Source of the DNA: Scortum barcoo
Taxonomy: Eukaryota; Chordata; Actinopteri; Centrarchiformes; Terapontidae
DNA: 64,000 bases
NCBI GenBank assembly: GCA_023238725.1
Contig: CM041550.1
Coordinates: 7,821,044-7,885,043 of the forward strand
Reading direction: 5' to 3'
In this document: positions 24,466-36,354 of the stretch, one piece after another
How the letters are laid out: each line of letters opens with the position of its first letter
Numbering within the stretch: the stretch's first letter is position 1
Position numbers and translations under genes: made by a program
The notes under the pieces: generated by a model
What the model saw: the letters and a program-made list of their open reading frames with translations, nothing else
Databases searched by the model: none
What the model was told of the DNA's origin: nothing

Positions 24466-25349
24466 TCAAATAAAAACACATGGATGCCTAAATTGCCAGT
24501 TAAATGAAAAACAGCACAAAGCTTCACCTTCATGTGTTTCTTCTGCTTTACCTCTTCATTAAACCTAATTTATTCATTCATTCATTCATTCATTTTCACT
24601 GCTGCTTTATGTGTATCAGTATGTTTATGAGTTTTTAATCTGCTGTGTGGAAGTAATCTGAATTCACACTCATATAATTTAGGTTTTTAAGTTTTGTCAT
24701 ATGTTTCTTTTTCTTTATATCCTGGCTTTGAGAGCAATTATACTCCATTCAGCTGTGTTCCTTTTTTTATAGTTGTGATAATGAAACTTGAAATCAGCTC
24801 CAGATGTAATTAAAACTTTTAAAAACAGAAAGTTTACATGAAGCCTTTGAATGTATTAATCTCTTTTAATTCCTTCAATAATGTTACACCATGACACACC
24901 TTCATCTTAAAGACCAGCAGCAATGATAAGCTAAAAAAGAACAACAAGCCTCAGTAGTGTTGTTGTTTGTTTGTGTACATCAGTAAACAAACAGTCAGCA
25001 GGAAACAGAGGTGAAGCCACGGTCAGCCTCTTTTATCTACATTAACTCCTCAAACTACTACTAAAGCCTATAAATACCGACAAACACACACACGGTTAAA
25101 TAAATGCACATATTAAACACAGGGATGAGTGTGTTAGCTGAGTAAATGAGGCCTGTTTTCATGTGAGCTGCTCAGTTAGCTGCTAGCGTTAGCCTCTCCC
25201 CATCCTTGAGCAATGTCACTTTATAAAGATAAATAAAACTGTTCGCCCACTCGAGCTGTGAGCAGCAGGTCCCAGAGGAGCTGTTCTGCTATTTTACTGT
25301 GGTCAAACTGGAGCAGCTCACAAACAAAAGAAGATAAAGCGAGACTCAC

Positions 25350-25440
25350 CTTACTGTGTTTACCATTATGTCATTTTGACTGTCCGTCTGCGGGGAAGTC
25401 CTCTGAGTGAAACAAGCTGCGGGAGAAAGGTTCCGGATAA
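25350..25440 (-). other. plekhm3: Candidate noncoding first exon and promoter-proximal region of plekhm3
   Basis: On the minus strand the sequence AACACAGTAAG is followed by GTGAGTCTCG, a near-consensus 5' splice site at 25350/25349. The stretch just upstream (25385-25440) is locally richer in CpG than its surroundings. It would splice to the acceptor at 21921. The transcription start is not visible, so the right boundary is arbitrary. Confidence 0.3.
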
Positions 25441-25460
25441 CATCACACACAGTCTGCAGC

Positions 25461-25632
25461 ATTATATACAGTCATATTTATTTATTACACACAGTCATAT
25501 TTAACTATTATATACAGTCATATTTATTCATCACATACACTTGTATCTATTTATTATATACAGTCATATTTATTAAATGTACATGGTCATATTTGTTCAT
25601 TATATATAGTCATATTTATCAATTACATACAA
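25461..25632. repeat. AT-rich minisatellite, unit about 27-30 bp
   Basis: About six diverged copies of a unit built on TATACAGTCATATTTATT, each separated by ATTA/ATTACACAC variants. It lies just upstream of the candidate plekhm3 first exon. The 86-codon plus frame over it (many YLF/HIYL repeats) is a by-product. Confidence 0.8.
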
Positions 25633-25639
25633 TCAGAAG

Positions 25640-26145
25640 TAGTAGAAGAAGAGTTCAGATAATGTAAAGATACCACAGAATAATCTAAATATGCTATTTT
25701 ATTTTTCTGTCACAAGTGAAAGTCCTGCTTTCAAAATCTTACTGAGGTAAAAGTACAAAAGTATCAGCCTCAGAATATACTTAAAGTACCAAAAGTAAAA
25801 GTACTCATTATGAAGAATGGACAATTCAAAAATCACATTACAATACAACTTGATTATATTAAAAATGCATTCATTTTTTTCATCACTTTAATGATTTTTA
25901 ATTATTTTACATAACGCTAGTAGCTTAACCTATAACAATACATCATCATTTATTAGTTTATTTATATTTTGTACTGATAATCTAAATATGCAAAATTTGA
26001 AGATATCAAATTAATGAAGTGGAGTAAAATATTTGCTTCAAAAATGTAGTGGAGTAAAATAAGGTAGTTTAAAAAAAAGGGAAAAACTCATTTAAAGTAC
26101 AAGTACATCAAATTTACTTTAGTAAATGTACTAAGTTACATTCTA
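25640..26145 (+). repeat. Dispersed teleost repeat (AAGTAAAAGTAC family)
   Basis: The sequence runs through GTGAAAGTCCTGCTTTCAAA, CTTACTGAGGTAAAAGTACA, AAAAGTATCAGCCTCAGAAT and AGTACCAAAAGTAAAAGTAC. It ends with ATGTAGTGGAGTAAAATAAG and AGTAAATGTACTAAGTTACA. I recognise these as one abundant noncoding teleost interspersed repeat, here nearly full length. It directly follows the minisatellite at 25461. Confidence 0.75.
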
Positions 26146-26639
26146 CCATGCATAAAACAAGTAGAAAACAGTAAGTTGAATACTGGAGTTTGAAACTAGA
26201 AATTTGTTTTCACAATGATATGCTGAAAGTGGAAAGTTTTTATGCGCTCACTAAAAATCCCATTTTTAAGGGGCCGGCCTATGAGCATGATTCGTGAAAT
26301 CACAAATAGTTTGGAAGCCAGGTGGATGTGGAAACTTGAAGCCTACAGAGCACAAACACAGGGAAAAAACTTCACAGTGAAACAGGAAACGTGACTGCAA
26401 GGTAAAGTAGTGAGAATATTCTTAATATAGTGATCAGTTAAAGTAATATTGATTTTTTTTTTTTAGGTGAGCCTTTTTTAGATGGCTAAATTACACTTTT
26501 ACTGCTGGCCCTGCTTTTACTGCTTCTCCAAACTGGGAGCATGCTGACCACATCTGACAATGGATAAGTACCTCATACAACCCCACTTTGAAAAAGCCGA
26601 ACTAGACCTTTAGGGCACACATGACAAACAAAACAAAAT

Positions 26640-26760
26640 AAGATAAGATTAGATGGAACTTTATTTATCTTTATTTATCCAGAGGGAGATTGCTGTGGAG
26701 TAGCTGCAATAGAAAAGAAAGAGAGCATACACATAATATTATTATTACTAGAATGTCAAT
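26640..26760 (-). mobile_element. Non-LTR retrotransposon tail-like fragment
   Basis: The phrase AGATTAGATGGAACTTTATT followed by TATTTATCCAGAGGGAGATTG resembles the reverse complement of 3' ends of teleost LINEs (tails reading ...CAATTTCCC...ATAAATAAAGT...). A weaker relative begins at about 8921 (AGATAAACCTTTATTGATTA, CAGGGAAATTAAG). No reverse-transcriptase coding is present at either site. Confidence 0.5.
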
Positions 26761-29453
26761 AAGGTTCATTAAGGAGGTTAAAGGCAAGGGTTATTGGTGA
26801 GTTGCACATTGATATGTATTAGAAATTACATACTGTAGGCATATACAACATCCAACTGTAAACACAGTCTAGTGAGGGTAATTGGCACAGTCACGAAACA
26901 GCCACCATCACCATCACAGTCAGCTATGAAATGTAGTTTTAATCATTTCTCTAATCACAGTGAGGCCTCCTGGAGTTTGGCTTTATTACTTTTTTTTAGC
27001 ATTTTTTTTAATCTACAAACATTTTGACTCAATTTTATTTGTTTCATGGTGGCAATTTTCCATTAGCATTTCATTAAAAAATGTTATCTTTACCTTTTTT
27101 TATTTCATGACTATCTGTGGTAATAATGACCCAAAGGCTGCACAGTGATATAAAAATGTTTTACCAAATCTTACGAGCTTTTCACATTTCCCTTCTCTGT
27201 TTCTCACTAATGTACTCTGTATTAAGGCTGTTCTGTTATACACAGGCCATTTCCATTATTTTCATTATCATGTAATGGGATAAAAAAAATCCCTAAAAGG
27301 CATGATCAATACCGCGGTTGGTAGCAGGAGGTGGTGCATTTACGCAGTCTCACAAAGAAAGGTCGGGACACGCGTCTACACTGAAGAATCTGGCCAAGAT
27401 GGGAAGGCGACCAGAGAGTGGAGGACAAAGCAGAGGTGGAGAATAGTTTCCCCCTAATGGGCTACTTGAAGCTGCCCCAGCGCTCAGTGTCAGTGTCAGT
27501 CCAACAGAGAGAAACATCTTTCAAGAGGGACACAGTCTCCTCCAACCGCTGCTCCAACAAGGCCTGAATCAATAGACAGGGCCACTGAAGGACTGTTTTA
27601 TTATTTCTGAATCAATATTTTCCACCTCCAGTACCACAGATTGGTAGTATCATTGATTAGATCTGTATTAGTTTGGTCTGCAGGTATAATCAACACCACT
27701 CTGGCTTTGAGAAAATCTTCAGAAAACTAAACAGGAGTTTGGATGTGTGTGTGCGCTGCACTGCTGCCCCTGAAGGCCCAGGTCATATAGATAAAATGGC
27801 TTTGTGATAATTTGATTAATTGCTAATTTGTTTGGTAATTTGTACTAATAAAACACAACAAATCTGTTATCTTTTAAGGAATTAAGGTCACTTCTGTTGT
27901 AGAAGAAGAGGAGCCTGGGTCAGAATCTAGTTTGTTGTTTGTAGTTTGTTTATCAGGGATTTACTGGATTATGTTTTTTTGTCCAGAGGCCCCCTGGTGG
28001 GTTAATCTGACCCTGGGAACTATTCGGCAAACTAAATCTAACTAATCCATGCTGTTTTCAGGCTAAAATAACCCTGTTAATTCTCTTCCATATTCATTTA
28101 GGATAAAGTTATCTTGAAGTTTTTTTGCAAGAGTCTGAGTGATGACAATAATAAGCTTAAATGAAACTTGGAAAAAGCAGCTTTCATTTTATAAACACGT
28201 TTGAGCAAAGTGAGCACTGTTGTTTTTCATTTAATAGGTTTAATGTCAGTGCCCATATCAAAATACAATGTTCAGGCTCATTGGTCTCTTGATTTATGTA
28301 TATTTTTTGTATTTTATCGTGACTTCATTGTGAAAATGTCATTGTGATAGTTACATCAACAAATAACTCAATAGCATGTTCTCATATACATTAAATCCAT
28401 CATCTAATTCAACACTGTCAACACTTGGAAAAGTAAATGAAACAATAAAATGTAAAGGATGGAATTATCTAATATTATACCACACTTATTATTAAACAAG
28501 AATAATACAGTTGTTGCTAATGGAGACATTTTTTTCCCAAAATTTGGGGGGAAACATTTTTTTTGTTATGAAAAGGGTACATTCGCTCCAATCCAAGAAA
28601 TATAATCATCAGCTTTCAAAAGCCCATTAGAGGACAATCCCAGTCGTGCCTCTTCCTCCTCCTCCCCCTCTTTTCTCTGAATGCTCTTTGTCTGAATTTG
28701 TTTCAAAAGTTCTTCCAGTGAAAGAGAGGAGGGCCAGGCCGCTCTAATGGGCTCTACTAAGTTACTCTCTCCGCAGCATTGTTGCAGGATAATAGTCCTA
28801 CATGTCTCCGATATAAACCGGCAGCTCTCAGTGATCCCCTGAATTTTCTTTCCTTTTTTAGAACATGTTCTAGAAACATTTTTAGTGAAAATAATTACAT
28901 TTCCACATCATTTTCCACATTCAGTGAGCACAAGAAAACTCTATCACATTTTGTTATTTGATTTGTCATAATTTTACACAAAAACAGGCATGAATGGAGG
29001 TCCAGGCATTGGTGGTTATAAAGCCCACTGTCTTTGCAGCGGTGTAGCTGCATCTGAGCTTTCGAAATCCTTTTAGACTAAGTGCCTGGATGTAGGGATT
29101 GATGCAACAAATAAGCATCAACTTTAGGAATAAGACCATCTCTGTCCGTGAGGCTCCATCATTTTCCATCTAACAGCAATCTCACATCCCCTTCCCTTGA
29201 CTCATGCACTCAGGTCTCTCTCTGTCCTGTCAGTCTTGCCTATTTCCTTCTTTATTTTGATCATACCATCTTCTAGTGATGACTAAATTATGATTAGATT
29301 TAAGGATGTGCAGTGCTTTCATCTGTCTAGTGCGTTGTTTAATATTGCCCCCCCAACCCCTCTCGAACCGCCACCCCGACCCCCCTCCCAAACACACAAT
29401 AGCCATCTACCTCGACTCACTCACCGGCTATTGAAGAGCACAGTGGCTGCTTG

Positions 29454-29467
29454 GTTCCCATGGAAAC
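29454..29467. promoter_or_regulatory. RFX X-box palindrome
   Basis: GTTCCCATGGAAAC matches the palindromic X-box form GTTNCCATGGNAAC at every fixed position. RFX factors bind such sites. It lies 2.9 kb upstream of dnajc15 with no exon nearby, so a target gene cannot be assigned. Confidence 0.5.
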
Positions 29468-29789
29468 ACTGTGTGTGTTCAGTAAATGTGAGATCAAGTT
29501 GGACATGCATGCACGCACACAAAAACACAGGTTAATTTTTTAACATGCAAATAATGCGCTCTCCTTTAAAGCAACCTGCGTGCTGCACGCTGCATTATGA
29601 ATCTTTGAACTGAGAGCTTTATTACTGCTTAAAGAACACGCTCAGAGTTTTTCTAATCGGTCTCAAAACAACAGTCAGGAACACATATGAACACAGAAAA
29701 AGGTTTTTATTATTGCAATAACTCCACCTGTTCATACTGGACATTAAACGATCCCTTCTTCATTTCTTTTAATGAAAGTGACTCAATAT

Positions 29790-30080
29790 ACAGCCATTGT
29801 TTTGTGCAAAAATATATTCAAAAGTTTATCTGAAGGTAACACAAGTCATCATAGTTAGGCAAATCAAGTGTATTTTCCAAAGTTAACATCTTTTTACTAT
29901 AAAACTCTCTCTTCCCTGGACAATGTTGAGATGCAGAGGAGGGACAATAACAAAAAAGAGAAACTTTGTACAAATGAGACTTTAAATTTAGAAGATACCA
30001 ACTTGATTTATCTAACTTGAACAATTGAAGCCTTATATTAGCTTCAGATAAACTCTGCAATACAGGAGGACTGTGTATTT
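29790..30080. repeat. Fold-back (long inverted repeat) element
   Basis: The left arm (about 29790-29880: AGTTTATCTGAAGGTAACAC ... GGCAAATCAAGTGTATTTTC) is the imperfect reverse complement of the right arm (about 29992-30080: GAAGATACCAACTTGATTTA ... TTAGCTTCAGATAAACTCTG). About 110 bp separate them and part of that also pairs. No transposase is present; it looks like a nonautonomous fold-back/MITE-type element. Arm-like relatives lie at 46185 and 52095. Confidence 0.75.
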
Positions 30081-32254
30081 GTCTAAAGTGCTAAAGAAGT
30101 ATGGTGGAGATCTTTTAGTGGGGATCTTTAAATCAGTGCACCATAGATATTGTTTTAGATTCTAACATATTCTTCTTTCATGTCAAAACCTACTTTTCCA
30201 ACAATGCAGCTTGACTGCCAACACTTAGTTATTCTGGTGTGTTTTGTTTGTAGCTAGCTGATGTAGACTCAAGCAGAGATGAGGAGCAGGCTGCAGAGGT
30301 CTGGTAAACTCACTTCTTTCCACTTCTTTCAACTTGTAGACATCACTTGATGTCATTTATCAGACTTTGTGCAGCTCCCTCTGCCGCCACAAGAGGCTTT
30401 ATACAACTTTTTTTCACATGCAGAACTCAACACCTGTAAACACACTTTGATGCCCTTTAAGATGTATTTGACATTTTTACTGAGTATTTATTTTGGATTT
30501 GGACCTTATTGATCATTTTAAACTTTTATTTCATTTGCACTCCTCCTACTTTCCTACAATTTTCCTCAGAATTAAATAAAAGTTGTGCCCCTTGTGGCAA
30601 TCTGACAGTGGAAACAAAATGGACAAACTTTTAGATTTATAGACCGTAAAGATTAAAAACTCAGGTCAGACTTTAAACCTGCTTTAAGGACGCAAGTCTG
30701 TCTTTAACTTCATTCAGTCTTTCTTCACAAAACTGTTGTGTGTTTGGCTCTGTTATTATGGTGACAGGTGACAGTACGGGGATGATGAAGAGGAGATTTA
30801 GCTGTTGTCCTGTTTGTTGTGGAGGTGAGCTTTTAGAAAATGATCTTAAAACACACACGTTGGCAGAATGGTGTTTGACATGATAACAACAGTTTCAGAC
30901 ATATCTGGATTAATGTGGACACGTGTGTGTGTATTTGGTGTCCATTGAGCGGCACAATATCAATCTGTGTGTGAGTGTGTGTTCAGCTCTGGCACCACAC
31001 GTCTCATTCACACCTAATGATCGCAGCCTTTCACCGGCAGCCATCTCTCCTCCCAGACCAAATCCAATTACCGGGGACAATAGAAACCAGCTCCGGGCTC
31101 AGGACTCCATCAGCTCCTCTGTGCTGCTGCTCCCTTCTCTCAGACTCCTGCTGGACCCCTAATCATGTTGAGGGTCCAAAAGGGCCATGCAGAGTACACC
31201 TGTACACACACACACACACACACTAACACACAGATACAAGTACAAAGAGAAACACAAATACAAACACATATCAAGCACGGAGGCAAACAAATAAAACTCA
31301 CAAACATCTACAACAGTCAACCCACACAAATAAAAGCAAATATAAATGGGGGCATAAAAAGTAAAAAAAAAAAAACAAAAGATGAAAATGATGCAACAAG
31401 AAAACACAAATAAACCACCATGAAGTAACACGGGTAAACAAATAAAACACAGTGCAAATACAAATTAAAGCAAATAAAACAGAAGCACAGACACAAACAT
31501 AAATATAAACACATGTAAACATGACTCTGAATTTTGCATGTGCATAACAACACACTAAATTCAATATTCATCAATAAATTGTATTTTAATCCTTTTCTGT
31601 GCAACATGTTTCACAGACACACGATTCACTTCTCAATGGCTCCATCTAGTGACACAAACATAAAAAGACAGCAGTTTGTTCAACATAGACCAGAATTAAA
31701 CCAGAAAATCCTCCAAACAAACCTTTTAAAAATCACAGTGAAGAGGCTTAAAGCTACTTCAAGAAAATACAGCAGCATTTTGTGTTATCGCTATGGCCTG
31801 ACTTGGTGATTATACAACACATTTCTCAACTATAGTGACCTGATATGTTGCAGCTTAGTGTACTTTGAAGGTGGCAACAGCCTCAAGGATCATGAATCAA
31901 TGTTATCTATAACCTAAAAAAGATTAAACATCATTAGCGGGATAAAGGAATAAAAAGGGCTGACACTACTACAACATCCAAAAGAGGGTGGGAGAAATAG
32001 AAGAAAACAGGAGAAAGACATCATATCAAGAATGAGGTATGGTTTGAACATCACATCACACATAATGGGAAAACATGCAACTAGTAGGTATGATCATTGT
32101 GTAAAATGCAGGAAACAGTGGAGCACATTTCTGTAGAAAGCCCTAAAGAGACACTTTAAAAAAATCACACTTAAAAGGAATGAAAAAAATGAGAATTTAA
32201 TATAAAAGTATATATATAAAAACCTCCTGCTTCTCCACACTGATCAGGAAACTG

Positions 32255-32335
32255 CTAGACCGGAAGTACTATTTTGAAAATCTCAACCGGTTACCAGGGA
32301 GAGATTCTACATCCGGACCAAGATGGCGGGCAGCG
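32255..32335 (+). promoter_or_regulatory. dnajc15: dnajc15 core promoter: ETS site and YY1-like initiator
   Basis: ACCGGAAGT (32259-32267) is a consensus ETS/GABP site. CAAGATGGCGGGC (about 32319-32331) matches the YY1 motif AANATGGCGGC with one mismatch and includes the start codon. No TATA box is seen. ETS plus YY1 over the initiation codon is a common arrangement in housekeeping and nuclear-encoded mitochondrial genes, which fits this gene. The transcription start is probably within this interval; inference. Confidence 0.6.
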
Positions 32336-35300
32336 GAGTGACCGCGGATGGAGGAGACATGATGAGATACGCTGAATATGCTCCGAAAACAAACGTCAGG
32401 AGCGACGCAGACATCGACAGACGGCTGGTAAATATCTTTTTTTTATTCTGAAGACATTTTCGGAGTCAGTCAAAGTAAATTTTATTTGAATGTGCTGAAG
32501 CATGTGTTGGGTAACATCAGTGACCCCTAACATGACTGCTCTGTATGTTATCATACAGTAATTCAACATGTGTCAGCTTTTAGGACAAATTAGTACTTAT
32601 TTATTAACTATTAAATGACACTTAAACTACAGATGCATATAATGATAATAATAATAGTAATAACGGTATGTGTATAGCATTTTCCTATACAGGTGACAAG
32701 GTGCTTCACTACAGTCAATTCAAAACATATAGAGAAAGAACAATAAAAACTATTAAATGTATTTAAATGTGTCTTAAGATGTGAAATAAAACAAGGGATT
32801 GAGTCAGTATTTATCCTAACTTGTTGGTCACATGTGAGAATGACTGTACACTCATGTTGTTCATGTATTTATGTAAGTTATAGTGATGCTAACATGATAT
32901 AATCAATAGATAATCAATGACTCAAACCCCACTGTAATCTTACTAATTATAATGAGTTTACATATTTTATTTACATATTTATTTTAATGGCAAAATCTAA
33001 AAATTCACACATAAGATGCTCGTCCTGTAAATTTATAGAGATGAAGTTTTACTGTTTCTAATTTTCACAAGAATATGAGCTGAATCTTTGTTTAGTAAGC
33101 CGACTGTTTGAGAAGTAAATCAGACTTTTGTTTTGACATTATTAAAAACTTTATTAACGTGTTTTCAAGTCGACACAAGAACGACTTGAAAACAATTTGA
33201 GAACGACAAATTAAACAATTTTTAATGTCCAGGATGGTTTTAATTATCAAAAGTATCTTCTACTGGAAAACTTTCTGTCAGAGATTTGTATTGTAGGAGT
33301 TTTGCATTTTGTATTTTGTCCATACAGGCTTATTTATTTTAATTTTGTCATTACTTTATACCATTCCCGTTACTTTATATTACATTTATACAGCGCCACT
33401 CTGTTGTATTATAATTAGTGGGTCTTTATCTTTTAAATTTAATGTGTAAGATACTCTCCTGTTAGTAATTGAAGTAGATATGTGTTGTACAGACAGAAAA
33501 GACAAATTAAAGCTAAAAAGTCAATAAAGTCTGAACACACCACTGCTGTGTTTGGCTTGTAGCAGTGAGGTTTCTGCAGGACTGCACTTACAACGTATTT
33601 TACACTGTCAGCAGTTAAACTAGTGAGTCATTAAACACAAAGCAGGAGTTTGAAACAATAAGCGGTGTTAAGGACTAAATTATGATGTTGCTCCTTGTAT
33701 GATAGTAAAGCTTTAGTACTTTTCTCTTTAAAAATCACGCATTACACAGTTTGTTAACTGCTGGATGTTTTGTTTTGGTGACAGGGAGGGACTCTGATTG
33801 CAGTCGGTCTCGGTGTGGCTGCTGCAGGATTTGCTGGTAAGTTTGATACAAGATAAATAATCTGCAAAGATAATTTGATCTGGATGTGCAGTATTATTTT
33901 TTTTCAGTTGTCTGTTGCTGAAATTGTCACTCTGCCTGCTGCCTTTATTAGTATTATTTTTACATGTACTCTCTTTAGAGAAGGAAGTTTTCTTAACAGA
34001 TCGCTGCTTTGCTTTTTGCTCTTTTTATTTATAGAAGCTTGTTCAGTTTAAAAACTTTTTGTCTGTGTCTTCTGTTTGATCTACAGGCCGCTACGCATTC
34101 CAGCTGTGGAAGCCCCTTGGACAAGTTTTCTCTGAAACTGTCAAGAAGATGCCGACAGCAGTAAGTAACTAACCTCCTGCTCCAATGTTCATATCCGGTG
34201 CTACCCTTCTAAATTTTACATCACACTTTTCACTTGCATATTTGCAGTGAAGATGTATTGTATCTTTCCTACTTAATATTATGGATTTTCTTCTTCAGAA
34301 TATTAATCAAGTCAGAAAAAATTGTCCAGATATGGATTTAAGCCTGAACAACTGCAGCATTAAATCAACTAAAACTCAACTTTTATCGTGACACACAAGT
34401 TTAATCAACCTCTGTTTATGAACAGGATTTGATTTTTTTTTTTTATCTGTGCTGAAGGGCTTTAGGTCCAAACTAATAACAAACTAAAGCTGAAGGAAAA
34501 ACACTGCAGGCTTTCTGACAGCTCTCCTCCTTCACTAGTCATTCTACCACCAACTTGTACAAAAAAATCAAAGACACATTACACAGTAACTGTAGAAATG
34601 CTGAGAAAACCCCGTCTTTGTTTCACATTCAGACTGAGAATCAAAGCTCTGATCTTTTTCTGTCACCACAGGCTTTCTCACCATATTACAAAGGAGGTTT
34701 TGAGCAGAAGATGTCCAAAAGAGAGGCCAGCCTCGTTCTTGGAATCAGGTAACAGGATGTTAACATTACATAACCGTTATCTGTTAACTTCTAACTACCG
34801 CCATTCATTGTTTGTCTCTCACTGGCCGGAGGAAAAGTGATTGTTCACATGGATGTACTATTTTGTTTTATGTCCAGCCCAACCAGCACTAAGGCAAAGG
34901 TACGCGAGGCCCATCGGAGGATCATGATCCTGAACCATCCAGATAAAGGTAAACTTAAACTCTGACACCCTCAAAGTGACAAAAACAAAAGTAAGATATC
35001 TTTAGGACTGATTTAAAGAATGAATAAATTAGTATTTTTGTTTTTCTCACATGTCAAAAAAGTTGTTGCGTGTTATTTTAATATCTCAGATTATAGTTTG
35101 GTTAGATCAGCAGTCTGGATTCACAACATTCATATAAACTGTGACTTGTACACATGTATGGCCACATATCCATATATCCAATAAACTATGTTTCACATTA
35201 AGAGATTTTTTAAAATAAAAATAAACAGTTTACTATGTGCATTTAGCACTTGATGCCCTAAAGGAAGGACTGTAGCTCAGACCGGACATATATGATACAC

Positions 35301-35448
35301 ATTTTTTTTAGAGTAAGTGCACAATTTAGTAAGTGCGTAATTTAAGTAACAACAAATATGTGTTTGTGTGTGTGCAGGTGGGTCACCGTATCTCGCTGCT
35401 AAGATCAACGAGGCCAAAGACCTTTTGGACAAGGAAAGCCGGCGATGA
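32323..35448 (+). CDS. dnajc15: DnaJ heat shock protein family member C15 (mitochondrial J-protein)
   Basis: Six exons: 32323-32427, 33785-33836, 34087-34160, 34672-34748, 34878-34948 and 35378-35448. All junctions are GT-AG with consistent phases, giving 149 residues against about 150 in mammals. The start is the ATG at 32323. The N-terminal part has RYAEYAPKTNVRSDADID; a single membrane segment (about residues 36-58, GTLIAVGLGVAAAGFAG) is followed by RYAFQLWKPL. SPYYKGGFEQKMSKREASLV leads into a C-terminal half J domain with the HPD signature in ILNHPDKGGSPYLAAKINEA. Family knowledge: an inner-membrane J-protein stimulating mortalin at the TIM23 import motor and restraining respiratory chain activity. 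It is the paralogue of dnajc19, but the long N-terminus favours dnajc15. Intact in every exon. Confidence 0.96.
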
Positions 35449-35897
35449 CCTGCACTGTTAACAAACACTTTAAAGACGTCCAACACTTTGTGCATGATCT
35501 CAGCTGTGTAGTGCCGCTCCATCAACATCGACGCCACGCGAACGGATCCGCTCAGGCTCCTGGAAGATGGCAGAAAATATACTTTCATGACAGTTTAACA
35601 AGGTTATTTAACTCATCCTCGACTTAACTTATCAACATTGTGAACATATAAATATGTGTGTTAACCAAGAGTGAGGGATATTCCCTTGAAATGACACAGT
35701 CATTTTGTATGAGTCCAAGTGTTATAACTGAGGGCACACATGGGTGAAGTCCATGACTCATGACTTCTGGTGTATAAAACTTTAGTCTTTACAGTGTCCA
35801 GATGTCCGCATATAAAGATATTCTGTAATGATGTAATGTATTTAAGGAAGAATAGATTAATAAATTCAGAGGAAGTGGTGATACACACTTTTTTTAA

Positions 35898-35903
35898 AAT
35901 AAA
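35898..35903 (+). terminator. dnajc15: dnajc15 polyadenylation signal
   Basis: A canonical AATAAA lies 450 bp past the stop codon. A GT-rich stretch follows at about 35928-35942 (GCACTCGTGTTTGTAT), as expected for a cleavage site near 35920. Confidence 0.65.
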
Positions 35904-36354
35904 CCTGAATTAAAAAAAAGCATGTGCACTCGTGTTTGTATTATGCAGGAGGTTTTAGTGATTCAGGAGACTTTTGGACTGCAACTAACTTCTCTTAAGA
36001 TAAGAGCTACTTCACATTAAAAAATTACAAAGGAAAAACGTATTTGTTCTTCTAACTCAGCCAGTTCAAAGCTTGTTTTAGCTTTTAAGATGGTTTCATT
36101 TTTAATATGGCCCCTGGTTTCTCGACCCACAAAACTGAAACATGACAGCTAAAAGATGAGATTACAGCAGAAAGCAGGCTGTAACAGGTTTACTGAAGAG
36201 TGTAAACACTGATAAAGATGGTAACTTACCTGGTGATGGTCTGTCAGGCCTGCAGTGCTGTTTGTGTTTCGTGACTACTCTGCTGCTTGTTGCTCATCTC
36301 AGTGTTTTCATGTTAATCTCTTTGTCATAATTGTACAAAAGGAAAAAGTGGACA

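Larger units (their letters stand above)
21922..25349. other. Probable plekhm3 5' intron
   Basis: It lies between the acceptor at 21922 and the candidate noncoding exon at 25350. It contains poly(G) at 22081 and a dispersed repeat at 24140-24465. No coding exon recognised. Confidence 0.35.
26150..32250. other. Intergenic region between plekhm3 and dnajc15
   Basis: No coding exon is supported on either strand. Contents: a LINE-tail fragment (26640), denser non-repetitive stretches at 27300-27560 and 28620-28770 that could be conserved noncoding elements, an X-box palindrome (29454), the fold-back element (29790-30080) and a (CA)n-rich block (31206-31290). Upstream neighbours are oriented head-to-head, so distal regulatory elements of either gene could lie here. 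Confidence 0.5.
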
